From Ceratorhiza oryzae-sativae (Eukaryota > Basidiomycota > Agaricomycetes > Cantharellales > Ceratobasidiaceae), in contig JARWMV010000249.1 of the NCBI GenBank assembly GCA_030998015.1, positions 434,001 to 498,000 of the forward strand: 64,000 nt of DNA, read 5' to 3'. The position numbers were made by a program, and so were the translations under genes. Positions 47,054 through 58,033 of this stretch are shown here, one piece after another. A model generated the notes under the pieces. The model was given only the letters and a program-made list of their open reading frames with translations, was not told the origin of the DNA and made no database searches. Numbering within the stretch: the first letter of the stretch is position 1; every line of letters starts with the position of its first letter.

Positions 47054-49176
47054 ATGGACCAAAATAGCAGACTATACGCCGATGCTCCTTCGTCGCACAA
47101 TTCCACACGCGTCAACTCACAAGAGAATTTCCCTGACCCCAGTGCAATACCAAAGTCCGAGCAGCAAGGCGTATCGATCATTGCCACAGCTGTATCACCA
47201 CATAGCTCCCCTGTAACGCGCCGGAACGTCTTGCGAGAACGTGGCAACTCTCAAGCTTTCACGCCGCGCACGGTCAATAGTGTTTTGACATTGCCGCCTA
47301 TCGAGGATCCCACTAAAGCTGCCTTTAGGCAAAAACAGAATTATGCGCATAATTGTATGTGCCATCTCATACGCCATTTATGTTCGACTCAGTGCAGCTA
47401 ACGTCTTTGGAAGTCATGGATCCTTTGGTTCGCCCTTTAACTTGGACGTATATCAAAGGGATGCTTCTCGCGGTTGGCATGTTGGTCATCCTCATGTGGG
47501 CTACTCTCCCTCTCTACTGGGGTTCTCTTGCGCCAGGACAAAGGCATGCGCCCGGCTTCAGAGTTTGGGTCATGGATCTAGATGGTGGAGAAATGGGGGC
47601 CTTCGTAACTGAAAGTGCTATCAATTCAACGATGGTAATATTTCAGCATATTGCGATAGCTATTTTCTCATTGCTCGCAGAACGGCACGAAAAAACACCT
47701 TGGATGGGTGATAGTACCACCAATGTCCCGTGAAGAGCTATCTGATAAGATTGCCAATGAACATGCGTGGGCAGCAATCGTTAGTAAGTCATCGAACGCG
47801 CAATTCGAATTGCATCTATGCTAACATCACATATCATGTAGTTAATGAGGGTGCCACAAAAGCACTGCAGGCCGCTCGTACCTCTGGGGATAGCACATAC
47901 AATCCCACGAGTGCTGTCACATTCTATCTCAACGAAGCTCGCAATAACAACGGAGCCGGGCAAGTCGTTGTTCCGCTTTCAACGGCGTTACTAGATGATG
48001 TAAGTAATCCCGCGACGGGAACTCTCTTTGGTATTGACGTCTATTCGCCCACATCCAGACAATGAGAAGATTCAATGCCAAGAATATTGCAGAATATATT
48101 CGTTCTGTATCCTCAAACTCCACTGCTCTCAATATCGGACTTCAATCCCCTGCTGCTTTGAGTGGGGCTTGGTGGAGTACTGACAACCTTCGCCCGTGGA
48201 AGTAAGTAGCGTACATGATACTTGGTCTGTTCTTTCTCATGTTTTCCTTTATTAATAGCGCCCCTGTTGCGACTGCGATGACAGTAGTTGGTCAGATTTA
48301 CATTACCGTCTTTTGGTAAGCGATTAACCTATTGTGTGCCTCGTCAAAATACTCATCACCATGGTACAACGTATTCTAGTTTTGTTCTGGTTCGCGAGTT
48401 TCCCCTTTCTCATATATGAGCCATTTCTGACATTACGACAGACGTTAGCGAGTTTTCCCATCCGAGGGATATTGGAACCATACCTCACAAATCGCTCCGT
48501 CATGCTCCTCCGAGTCCTGTTCCCAGCCGTTGCATATCTCCCACTGAGCCTCTCATATGCAATGCTAAGTCTTCCTTTCCACGCCCCTTTCGGCGCAAGG
48601 TCTGCGCCATGTCAAACAGTTGCGCATATATGCTAAAGTTTGGCTGCAGATTCACTTATGGCGGTGGATTTTTCGTTTATGTTGCATTCGTTTATATGGA
48701 TATGCTCGCTTTGGGCTTGGCTATCGAAGCTGCCGTCACTATTTTGCAGCCCCGTTTCATGGCATACTTCTTGGTCTGCTGGGTAAGCACCGCCTACTCA
48801 ACCCCACCTGTGATGCACCAAGTGATGACCGTGCGCCTACACAGCTCATCGTAAACGTCTCGACGCCAGCTGATCCCCATGAGATGCAAGTTTGGTGGTA
48901 TAAGTACGGTTTTGCTGTTCCATTCTAGTGAGTTCATCCTCGGTATCTTGCGCCTTTACGCCGAGATTTGATTCGGAATCAAGCAATCATGAACAGGCAG
49001 TCAATACCATTCTGTTCAACACCAAGAATGTGTTGGGGCGGAATGCTGGTGTGCTCATTGCCTGGATCGTGCTTTCGGTTTGCACTACTGCTGGGTTCAC
49101 CTGGCTTCAGCGACATGAGAAGGTTGAAAAATACCGTGCTGGGCTCATCAACCGAATCACGAGTAAAGCGCAATAA
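47054..49176 (+). CDS. SNG1/DUF3533 family membrane protein
   Basis: Multi-pass membrane protein of the nitrosoguanidine-resistance SNG1 family (DUF3533), about 537 aa. Ten exons sum to 1614 nt: 47054-47354, 47393-47634, 47681-47783, 47842-47999, 48059-48201, 48259-48315, 48399-48599, 48650-48782, 48845-48927 and 48984-49176. A hydrophilic N-terminus of about 115 residues precedes the first helix (MLLAVGMLVILMWATLPLYW). Then comes a large loop with VWVMDLDGGEMG, and a C-terminal block of helices including GGFFVYVAFVYMDMLALGLA and AVPFYNHEQAVNTILFNTKN. Yeast Sng1 affects drug resistance and plasma-membrane lipid asymmetry. The acceptors at 48399 (GCGAG) and 48984 (TCAAG) are weak but are the only ones that keep frame. 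Confidence 0.85.
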
Positions 49177-49343
49177 TAGGTCAACTCAACTCGGTCGTTC
49201 GCTGAATCCCTTCCTTCACAACGGTGTTGTTTATACGCGGAGAACCAGACCGAATTCTCGCAACTGTCGTTCATTGGTCTATCCTTGGTGATATACATAA
49301 AAGCTGTTTAATGTTTTCATTTTGTCCAACCCCCCACTTTTTA

Positions 49344-52300
49344 TCAAATATTGTGAATAATTTGGAAAGCCCAAGCGTTCCGAACTGCATCGAGCTCTTC
49401 ATCGGAGACACGAATTGCCAGTTTTCCACCATGCTTACTCCACTTGAGGCCGCTCCCTTTCTGAGGGGCGCCAAGCAACCGAACAACATCTCCGGCCATA
49501 ATCGGTAGCGGGCGTTCGACGACCAACAGATTATCCCTTGGGCGCGACAATGAGACGATACATGTGGTATTGGCTGTGCGAGTGAACCGAAGATCTCCTT
49601 CGTCCGCACCAAGGAACATGTAATCCTGGATGAAGAGTATCAACGCACGCCCAAGCATGATAGCAAGGCCACTTACGGTACTATACACACAGTCTCCTGA
49701 GTGTTTTAACCATCGGCCTACCTCCAGCACTCGGTCAACCATGGGCTTGATGATGCGACCTGTACGGGTAGGTCCAAGATTAAGCAGGCTGAATACAAGT
49801 TAATTATCGTCCACAGCCTTAGGGAAATGAACCCACTAATTTCCGTTCTTTGATACTATATCTACAAGGGTATGGATGATCTTCTCCGCAGAACGATACT
49901 CGTCATCTTTAGTCTCCCAGTTGTACCCGTAGCATACACTGCGCGTGGGGTCAATCATAATGTGCACGAAGCATGGCGGAAGTACTCACGGGTCGATGCC
50001 CTCACTCGTCTCCCATTTCCTATCTTGTATTGAGCTAAACTTGGTGTACTCGGGTGTATCAAAGTCGGGAATCGCCCCACAACGGTTGTTCATAGTAACT
50101 TCTCGGCCAGCACGCGATGCGGTATTGTACCACTCAGCAGCAAACTCGAGTGTTTTGTTAGGCCCACCAATGTCGCACCACTGGCGTATTCTAGTCAATA
50201 TATGGAAGAGTACAAGCATGTTATCGACACCATACCATTATTTCTGTCTCATACTTCTGAGCTAATATTTTCATGTGTGCAAGCTGAATATCACGGAGAT
50301 AATCCTTGCCAGGAAGCCAGCCGGTGTAAGGCTCAAGTTTGGATTGGTTAAACACATTTCGAGCGAGGTGGCCTGGGAAGGTGCCAAATCCATATGGCCC
50401 AGCATCCGGGTTGAACCTGATCAAAGCGAAGCTTGTTAACATCGAATAGTGAGCGTTAGAACTCGACCCACCACTCAGGCATGGAATAATAAGTCCCTCG
50501 TCTCATTTCAGGGTGCTCGGAACGCGCCGCCTCCATGAGTTCGGCGATGAAATCTCGCTTGGGTCCTAGGTGCACCGAGCTACGATGGGTTGTCTCACCA
50601 GTATCGAAAAGGCTGAAACCCTCGTGGTGTTTCTGTGATGCTTTTAGTGGTTTGTATCTTTAATACCTATCCTCTTTGGGACTAACTGTGACGAGTCTGA
50701 ATCTGGCATCAGAAATATGTATAAGGAAACTGGGCTACACTCACACAAAATATTTAGCGCCGGCGTCCGAGAAGAGCTGAATCCATCCACTCGCATTGAA
50801 CTCCGATGCGGTAAAATCATGAATGAAATCGTCTATAGCCGGATGGCGTGAGCGCAATAGTTAACCTTCGTCTTTGATGATAGAATACCATAGACAAAGT
50901 CCTGGGAATCGTTAGCATGGACATTGAACCATGCTTGATGTAACGCATACCTCGCCGTAATGCTCTTTGTGGTAACGCCAGACGTCATTCCAAGGAGTAG
51001 GATTGCTATGCAGCCACCAACTGATCACCAGGTCAGTAAACCGGCTGCTATAAAAGCAACTGGGCACTAACTTGTACCATGCTGCATAGTATCCTTTAGG
51101 GGACTTTTAACTCTGCATTAGTTTAGAAGCCCAAAAGTTTCATTGAGCTGCTCACCCATGCTGGCACCGAGTAAATTCCCCAATGGATGCTGCACATGTT
51201 CCGCTCGGTCGGAACTAGGACCTATGAAATATGAGACCCACTCACAAAATTCCAAACTTGGCGTCGTCCCACCACAGCGGTGTTTCGTGTTTACCCAAAC
51301 TCTCCTCCGACTCTTCGTATGGCGGAATGCCAGCCACGGCTGGCCATCCGTTCGATTCCAAAACAGTCAGGCCAGCACCAGTGGCATCCTTCACCTCGAT
51401 ACTCATCTCGCCCTTTGCTCCGGCTTGTACGCCATCAAAACTCCGTACCCAGACCCTTACTTTGACCTCGTCTCCTGGCATGATTCTCCCAACTTCTCCG
51501 TGCTTGACGGTATATACTGCTGCGCTTTGCACCCATACGTGCAACGGACCAGACCAGCAACGTGGATTCCCTTCTGCAGCAGTCGGGCGGACGTTGGCGA
51601 GCGTGACTTCGACCAGTTGAGCACCACCAAGCGGCTCAGAGTTACCGAACCGGTCGCGCGTCTCATAGATCTTGGTCGTGGTTCGCGCACGGCGGACGAC
51701 GATGTGCGGACCGGTCGAGGGACGAGTAGAAACAAGCGGCTTCTGCTGATGGGATAGAGCGTTACTCTCTAGTTCTGGTTCGCATCCGAAAAGAGGCGCA
51801 GATGGGACTATGTTGAGCGCAAAAAGGTGGAGACGGTTATAGGATCCCGTCGGAGGAAGCGTGATTGAGCGAAGGGGGGCATGGGTCCGAAGCGCGGTCG
51901 ACCAATGGTGCACCTGGGTGAGATTGAAGTTCTTGGAGGTATCATAGCCAGTGAGGTGGTAAGAACTAGATGAATATCAGAATATTAGGCTCGGACTCTA
52001 ACTATGTACCGGCTTACTATTGTATCGGACCCTTGTTCAACCAATGAAGCGTCCACCAATTTTTGACGCTAACTACGCAAAATCATCTGGTCAATTCCAC
52101 TGGAAGCCACCAAAAATATCTAGCGCCGCACGTTCAATCTCTTGCACACTGTCATCTGTATATTCGAAGCGGAACTTTGCACCCGTTTCGCCTTTAGTTT
52201 TTGGTCAATTTTGGGGGATAGGAAGGAAATCAAGGCCAGCTCTTACCGTCGATAAAATCTCCAGCATACATAACATGCATCTCTCGCGTGTACTCGGGCT

Positions 52301-52628
52301 CATCCAGTTTCAAGACTTCGCTGTTAGTAATAACATTATCTTTGCCCCCAATGTTTGCGAATTCAAACTATAGCCCGATCGTTGAGAACGTGCTAGTCTG
52401 CGGGACGCCTGGGGCACGTACCAGGATCCGGTCGTACGCAAAGCTCCCCCTCGGCATCGACGGGTATGCTGACCCAGCACCATCAAAATCACCCGTTGGT
52501 CCGCTTGCGACATTGTTGAACAGATGCCTCAAGGAGATAGATTCGGACGGTATCAACGTCGGGCCGGAGTGGCCCTGCACGAGGCTCGCGGCACATGCAA
52601 CCAGGAGAGACGTCCACCGAGCGGCCAT
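49344..52628 (-). CDS. Secreted alpha-L-fucosidase, glycoside hydrolase family 29
   Basis: GH29 enzyme that removes terminal alpha-L-fucose from glycans. The start at 52628 gives a signal peptide (MAARWTSLLVACAASLVQG). The first exons, 52422-52628, 52247-52367, 52132-52191, 52018-52072, 51246-51965 and 51156-51189, fit exactly and encode the fungal N-terminal beta-sandwich (FDGAGSAYPSMPRGSFAYD, then IELSVKNWW across a junction) and the start of the barrel (LWWDDAKFGI then HWGIYSVPAW). Later exons give KHHEGFSLFDTGETTHRSS, the nucleophile motif MWCDIGGPNK (Asp codon near 50174), SKNGNYLLNLGPT and a C-terminal beta domain. One junction is unresolved: between 50690 and 50745 the expected short link before KHHEG cannot be joined with an ordinary donor and acceptor, so an unusual intron or a lesion there is possible. 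It neighbours a sugar transporter and a pectin methylesterase. Confidence 0.88.
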
Positions 52629-53651
52629 CCTGGGAGTGGTCGTCTGCAGAATGATACCGGGGTATTTGTATATCTGGTGGGTTCAACCCTGACTTGGCGG
52701 CTTCGATCCTTTCCGGGCTTGGTTCTCAAGCTGGCACCTCAAGGCAAACCACAGTTTCACACACGCGTGTGCGTCTGTTGGCTGGAATTGGACGTGGCGA
52801 GCAAAGGCATGAAGCGTCTAAAACCCCAGCCTGGTTTGGGTCGGAGGTCTCCTCGGAAATAGATCGACGGTTTCAGTAGGCGCTATCGTTTCAAATTCCT
52901 AGGTGGTGATATGTCCAATAACCAATAAACTCCCGAACCCGCCGCTCGTGCTCGTTCAATTATGTCCCAATGCGATTATTCTACGAAATACACACAGGTG
53001 GTGCTCAGACCTTGGTGGGCTCCCAGGACAAACCTGAGATTAGTTGGTCCGTCTGGTCAGAAAACCGACGTTGTCTGGACGATTTAATATGGCTAAAAAG
53101 GATAATAATCACACATGCACCAATACGCTGTATAAAGATGTCTCTCGTCGCAGCTCTTTCAGTCTTGAGGGTCGTAAAACGCCGAATTAGGGCTACCTAT
53201 CCAGTATACAAGCTCTTTGAATGGCTCGGATCCCCCGGAGCATATTGAGTTGGCGCTCGCCACTACCCAATTAATCAAACTCTGCCCTTCGTTTTTTGAT
53301 GTGGAGTAAACTTCGAGTAACTTCATGGAGGAAACCTCTTGGGGCTGTTTGAATGAATCTGGAGAAAATTTTTCAGTCGTCCAGGTTCGAAGAAAGGGCT
53401 CTTTTCTCCCGAAAACACGCAACTTTTGTTGGATACGCTGACCAACAAATGATGATTTTCCCCCGGCGTTTAAAAGGTATCTGTGCGAATTGGCGTAGCG
53501 CCGCTGTGTTAGATTTCAGAGTGGCTAGTCATGAAGGACCTCCTCGACCTCTATTCACCCGGGAAAAGCGCATATATGCAAGTTCTCCAGTCAAATGCAA
53601 GAAACACATAGAACATGTTTTGGTGCCTCTTGCATTCACCCCAAACGGCAT
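52629..53651. other. Intergenic region, nothing recognised
   Basis: Separates the fucosidase start from the 3' end of the sugar transporter, both on the minus strand. The frame at 53353-53748 is the antisense of the transporter C-terminal exon and UTR and is not considered a gene. Confidence 0.5.
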
Positions 53652-55907
53652 CTACAAGATCCCTGTCCTTGAATCGACCTCACTCGATCCCTCTCGGCTA
53701 TCTGAGAATAACTTGTCGATCTTCTCTAACGACAGGCCTTTTGTCTAGTTATCGGTAACAAATGAGGTCCGAACGCGAGCATAAGCTAGACACATACCTC
53801 TGGGAACACAAAATATATTATAGGAACAAATGACCTGTGCCACAGAGTTAGCATGATCCAGATGGTTAGTTCAACGACTTGCGCATTGAGCACCCCAAAG
53901 ATAATGTACGTTTTATATCCAATCTTCGATATCGAAACGAGTGTGATCTCTGTTTACCGGCCTGTTACCGGATCCCGTCCACCTCTATCAAAAAAAAAAA
54001 TCGTCCCACTCACGGACAACCCTGGATCACCCATAACCAGTCAACTGATGCGCCCTTATTCTAATAAATAAAAACGAAAGCTCACAAATAATTGCATATC
54101 CAGTTTGCTGCTGTACTTAACGCGCTTCTCTTGGCTCTCAGTCGCAGGGGCAAGATCTCCGAAGGATAGACCCAGACGACGGCTTGGAAGCCGATCGTGA
54201 ACAAGCCCATGAATCTGTGAAATGTTGATGATTAACATGACCAAAAACAAGAGTAGCGAACGAACAAAAATATCAATGCGCATGCCGCGATTCCTGCCGC
54301 ATAATTTGCGTCCTTCTCGACCTGCCAGTTCATATCAACACCGGCCTTGAGTCAAGCCCAGCTGACCGAGCTCACCCGACTAACAAATCCGGACTGGACA
54401 CAGAATACAATCGCCATCAAAGATATGCATACCAAAAGAAGTTTTCTTCGCCCAACACTCTGCCTCATGTAATCCGTATTAGTGACCAGTCACAACAGGG
54501 TAATGCAATAGGCTTACGTCGATTAACACCCAGGGAACAAACGAAACCACGAAAAACCACGTAAATAACCCGCCCGAAATGAGATTAGACTGTTGAGATG
54601 AGAAGCCGATCTGAGAGAATAAAAGACTAGCGTAATATACAACCGCTGCCGTATCACTTTTCAGTCTTTGGAATCCAAGGAAACTACAGAGGAAAGCGTA
54701 CAATTGACTCCTCCAAGTTGTTGAAACGCCTGGATCGCACACGCAATGAGCAGCCGTCTGCGACTCTTGATGGCATCGTCCTGTTTCACAAGCCTCCAGA
54801 TATCCCCCCACCTCCCGCTGCCGAATTGCTGATCAAACTTGACAGTATCAACGATAGATGTTAGGGCCTTGTCAATTTCCTGTGTTCTGTCGTCCGCTGT
54901 GGGATGGCGGAGTCGCTCGAGAACCACTTTGGCCTCGGTTATCCTCCCATGCGCTGCAAGCCACCTCGGACTTTCTGGCACAACAAAGAGCGAAAGGAAG
55001 AGAAGAGGTAGGATGAATACTAGTTGTAGCGTGAGTGGAACCCGCCATTGTGCTGAACCAGTGACTCGCGTGCTCATAGAAAAGGCACAATCGACCCAAT
55101 ATGCGAGCATAGTCCCCAGATTCAAAACTGTGAGCTAACGAAGAAAAATTTTTAAACACAAACGCCTATATTGAACTAACCGGCGCCACCGACCTGAATG
55201 CAGACGAAAAGTCCTGTGGTCGCCTTGGGTGAGATCTCCGCTTGCAAAACGGGCACAGTCGAGTTCTATTGTAGAAATAATTCAAGCTGTCTTTGTGCCG
55301 AGCCACGCGACTCACGATTATTCCCAGCCCAACTCCACAGATCACCCTTGCGGCAATCATCATCCCGACATTGACACTCGCAGCTTGCAAGACAGCTCCA
55401 ATGAGCATCACAAATGTGCCCAAGGCGGTAGATGCGGTTCGGCCGAGCCGTTCGCCAAACAAAGCGGTCAGAAGTGAACCTACAAAGCATCCAATTTCGA
55501 ATATTGCGACCTAAGTGATGGGAGTTATTGGGACAGACTGAAACGCCAGGAAACCGGGATTCGTACAATTGTTCCCAGAAGTCCTGCACTTGGATAGTTG
55601 AAGCTCTTTTTGAATGATTCATTTACAATGACTAATGTATTGCGAATGAGTTTTAGAAGGAGGCTGGAATGGGCGTGGGGTTATATACCTCCACCGAGAA
55701 CCCTGTGGACACGAATGTATTACTATGAAACACGGAAGGCAAACGCTGGCTTACCCGATGTCATATCCTGCGTGTTTTTAATCAACAATATGTTAGACTT
55801 GGATCTAGAAACTGATAGAAGTTGGAAGACTCGCCCACGAGCAAGAAGCCCAAGGCTGTCAAGGTTGTAGTAGCCACTATCAAAGCTGTTCCTCGCAGTT
55901 CGTTCAT
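53652..55907 (-). CDS. MFS sugar transporter (sugar porter family)
   Basis: Twelve-helix hexose-type transporter, about 490 aa. Fifteen minus-strand exons sum to 1473 nt: 55835-55907, 55755-55767, 55689-55702, 55567-55631, 55316-55510, 55181-55265, 54702-55127, 54518-54645, 54376-54459, 54266-54321, 54086-54214, 54014-54021, 53883-53949, 53798-53834 and 53652-53744. Motifs: GFLLVGYDIG at helix 1, GERLGRTAS in loop 2-3, FVVPESPRWLAAHGR after helix 6, FQQLGGVNSVVYYAS at helix 7, VYPSEILPLRLRAK and the final PETKGLSLEKID. The structure is notable: exons of 13, 14 and 8 nt, and GC donors in the first (GCGAGT) and thirteenth (GCAAGT) introns. The 8-nt exon supplies part of LVVQITL. It probably takes up sugars released by the flanking carbohydrate-active enzymes. 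It is divergent from the pectin methylesterase with 644 bp between starts. Confidence 0.92.
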
Positions 55908-56551
55908 TTTGACGGACGGGATGGTGTGGTCGGGTCCCAAGCGGGGGACACCAGCCTGATATCATCGTGGGTGCCGTCGATTGCGTCAATTTGGTCGACG
56001 ATCGAACAGCGTCTGTCGATCAGGTCCACGACGCCACCGATCGCAGCTGCATCTGCCCCTAGCCTCCGCCTCGCCGCCTCAGCCTGCGTCGCAGACTTAC
56101 GTTTCCAAAAGGTAATCCACGGTCGACGAGTACACCAAGCAGCGCCATTGTAGCAATTCCGCACAGATGGGCGCTATATGCAAGCCTATATTCACCATGA
56201 TACTTGCCAAACCTTACCTCGAGCACTGTTATCGACACGATATGTGTATCCCGTTTAGGACATCTCAGCCGAATGGCAGAATTCCAACCGGGCCGGCGGC
56301 CACCTGTCCCTGAGTTTCTCCAAGCCCATAAACCGGCCCCTTCGCTTGATTGTAAGAACACGAATCCATGTCTGGGAATATATTGTTAGGCGCAATCAAC
56401 CAATTCGGCTCATATGATGGTGCTAGCTTAGCGTCCCGTCCCGGCCCATTCATATTTCCCGGTCGCGATCTCCCGCCGAACCAAATGGGGCTACTCCCAG
56501 CTATAAAAACACCCACACTGTTTCTCTTCATCTCCCACCAGCACCGGAGAC
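55908..56551. other. Divergent intergenic region, transporter and pectinesterase
   Basis: Holds the promoters of both neighbours. A GC-rich stretch at 55960-56110 encodes nothing recognisable. The pectinesterase TATA box is at 56502. Confidence 0.5.
56502..56508 (+). promoter_or_regulatory. TATA box of pectin methylesterase
   Basis: TATAAAA lies 50 bp in front of the start codon, so transcription should begin about 20 bp before the ATG, with a CT-rich leader typical of highly expressed fungal genes. Confidence 0.6.
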
Positions 56552-57865
56552 ATGTTCGCCAAGGCCCTCGCCGTCCTCTCGCTTGCTCTTGCTGCACTTT
56601 GTGCATCTTCGCCTCCCTCGGGTGCAATCACCGTGGGTCCGGGCGGAAAGTACTCGACTCTTTCCGCTGCTCTAGCCGATACCTCTTCCAATGTCTACTT
56701 TGTCTATGCCACATCAATCAAAGAGCGCGTCGTTATTACACGCTCGGTTACCATTTACGGTCAAACATCCAACGCGATGACCTATGCGAACAACCAGGTG
56801 ACCATCACGAACAACATCCCAGCCAGCAGCGCCGGAAGCAACGAGGCAAGCGCCACTATCTCTGTTAAGGCTGCAGATGTCAAGTTGTACAACTTGAACA
56901 TTGCCAATACATATGGTCAAGTAAGTTTCTGGGTCATCCCACTTTCAGCCTGGAACAAAACTTACGTCACGTCCGCAGGGATCTCAAGCTATTGCCCTGA
57001 GTGTCGGCGGCACCCGTTTTGGCGGTTACGGTCTCAAGCTCACAGGATATCAAGACACTCTCTTGGCTAACGAAGGCCTTGAATTCTTTGGAAAGAGCTA
57101 CATCAATGGTGCAACCGACTTTGTAGGCCCCTCAGCCTTGGGTTATCGTTTTCTCCACTCACACACGGCTAGATCTTTGGTCAACGTGCAAGCCTTTGGT
57201 TTACGGGAGGCATAATCGAGACAGTAGGGAACGGATGGATCACGGGTACGTAACGCTTTTTACTCCATAAGGTCTAGACTAAAATTACCTGCGCATACAT
57301 CTAGCATCTGGCCGCTCCTCTGACGATGCCAACTATGTATGTAGCGCTTTCCTTGATAGTTCACCTTTTGCTCATGCTGCGTCAATTACAGTATGTCATC
57401 GATCAATGCACCATCACCGGCACTGGTACTCAATACCTCGGTGAGCCAGCCCTGTGGAGTCCATCCTAGCATCTTATAGACCATCATTGCCAAGGCCGCC
57501 CATGGCGCAACTATGCTCGAGTGATCTTCCAGAACTCTAACATTGGCTCGCAGATGTAGGTATCCTCTTCAGCTCATCATCCCCCTCATTCGTCTGACCT
57601 TGTGGGAATAGCCAAGCAGCCGGATGGACCGAATGGTCGAGCTCGACACCCAACACTGACCATATCTTATTCGGAGAATACAACAATTCTGGGTGAGTGG
57701 CCTGCTTCCCCTCAACACGCTCTCTCCTCACAGATCGGTTTACAACGTAGACCTGGCGCGTGGAAGAGTGGACGTGCGTCGTTTGCGACCAAACTTTCGG
57801 CTGGGCTTTCGATGAGCACTGTCTTTGGTGGATCTACAAGCTGGGTCGACGTGGCGTACTTGTAA
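56552..57865 (+). CDS. Pectin methylesterase, carbohydrate esterase family 8
   Basis: Secreted enzyme that removes methyl groups from homogalacturonan, about 307 aa. Exons: 56552-56920, 56979-57122, 57173-57245, 57305-57336, 57392-57440, 57495-57555, 57612-57692 and 57751-57865 (924 nt). The signal peptide is MFAKALAVLSLALAALCA. The CE8 beta-helix markers are in order: ITVGPGGKYSTLSAAL, the oxyanion-hole Gln of GSQAIAL, the catalytic Asp of YQDTLL, the catalytic Asp of ATDFIFG formed across the second intron, and the Arg-Trp pair of LGRPW formed across the fifth. All catalytic residues are present, so activity is expected. Product release would suit the adjacent transporter only after further depolymerisation by enzymes not in this window. 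Confidence 0.93.
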
Positions 57866-58033
57866 AGATTTTATGGCGAATTGGGTAGTCCACATGATCG
57901 GGGCATTCCAATGTTTCTATGTGGTACTCGCAAGAAAAATCTCATTTCAAGTCCAAGCCCCAACCTTGTCACTCTACAGGGTTCATTAGAGAAGCTGTGT
58001 CACATTGCCTTGAAAGAGTCACATGAGCCTAGT

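Noticed and set aside
53353..53748. 131-codon plus-strand frame
   Set aside because: It is antisense to the last exon of the sugar transporter and has no family resemblance.
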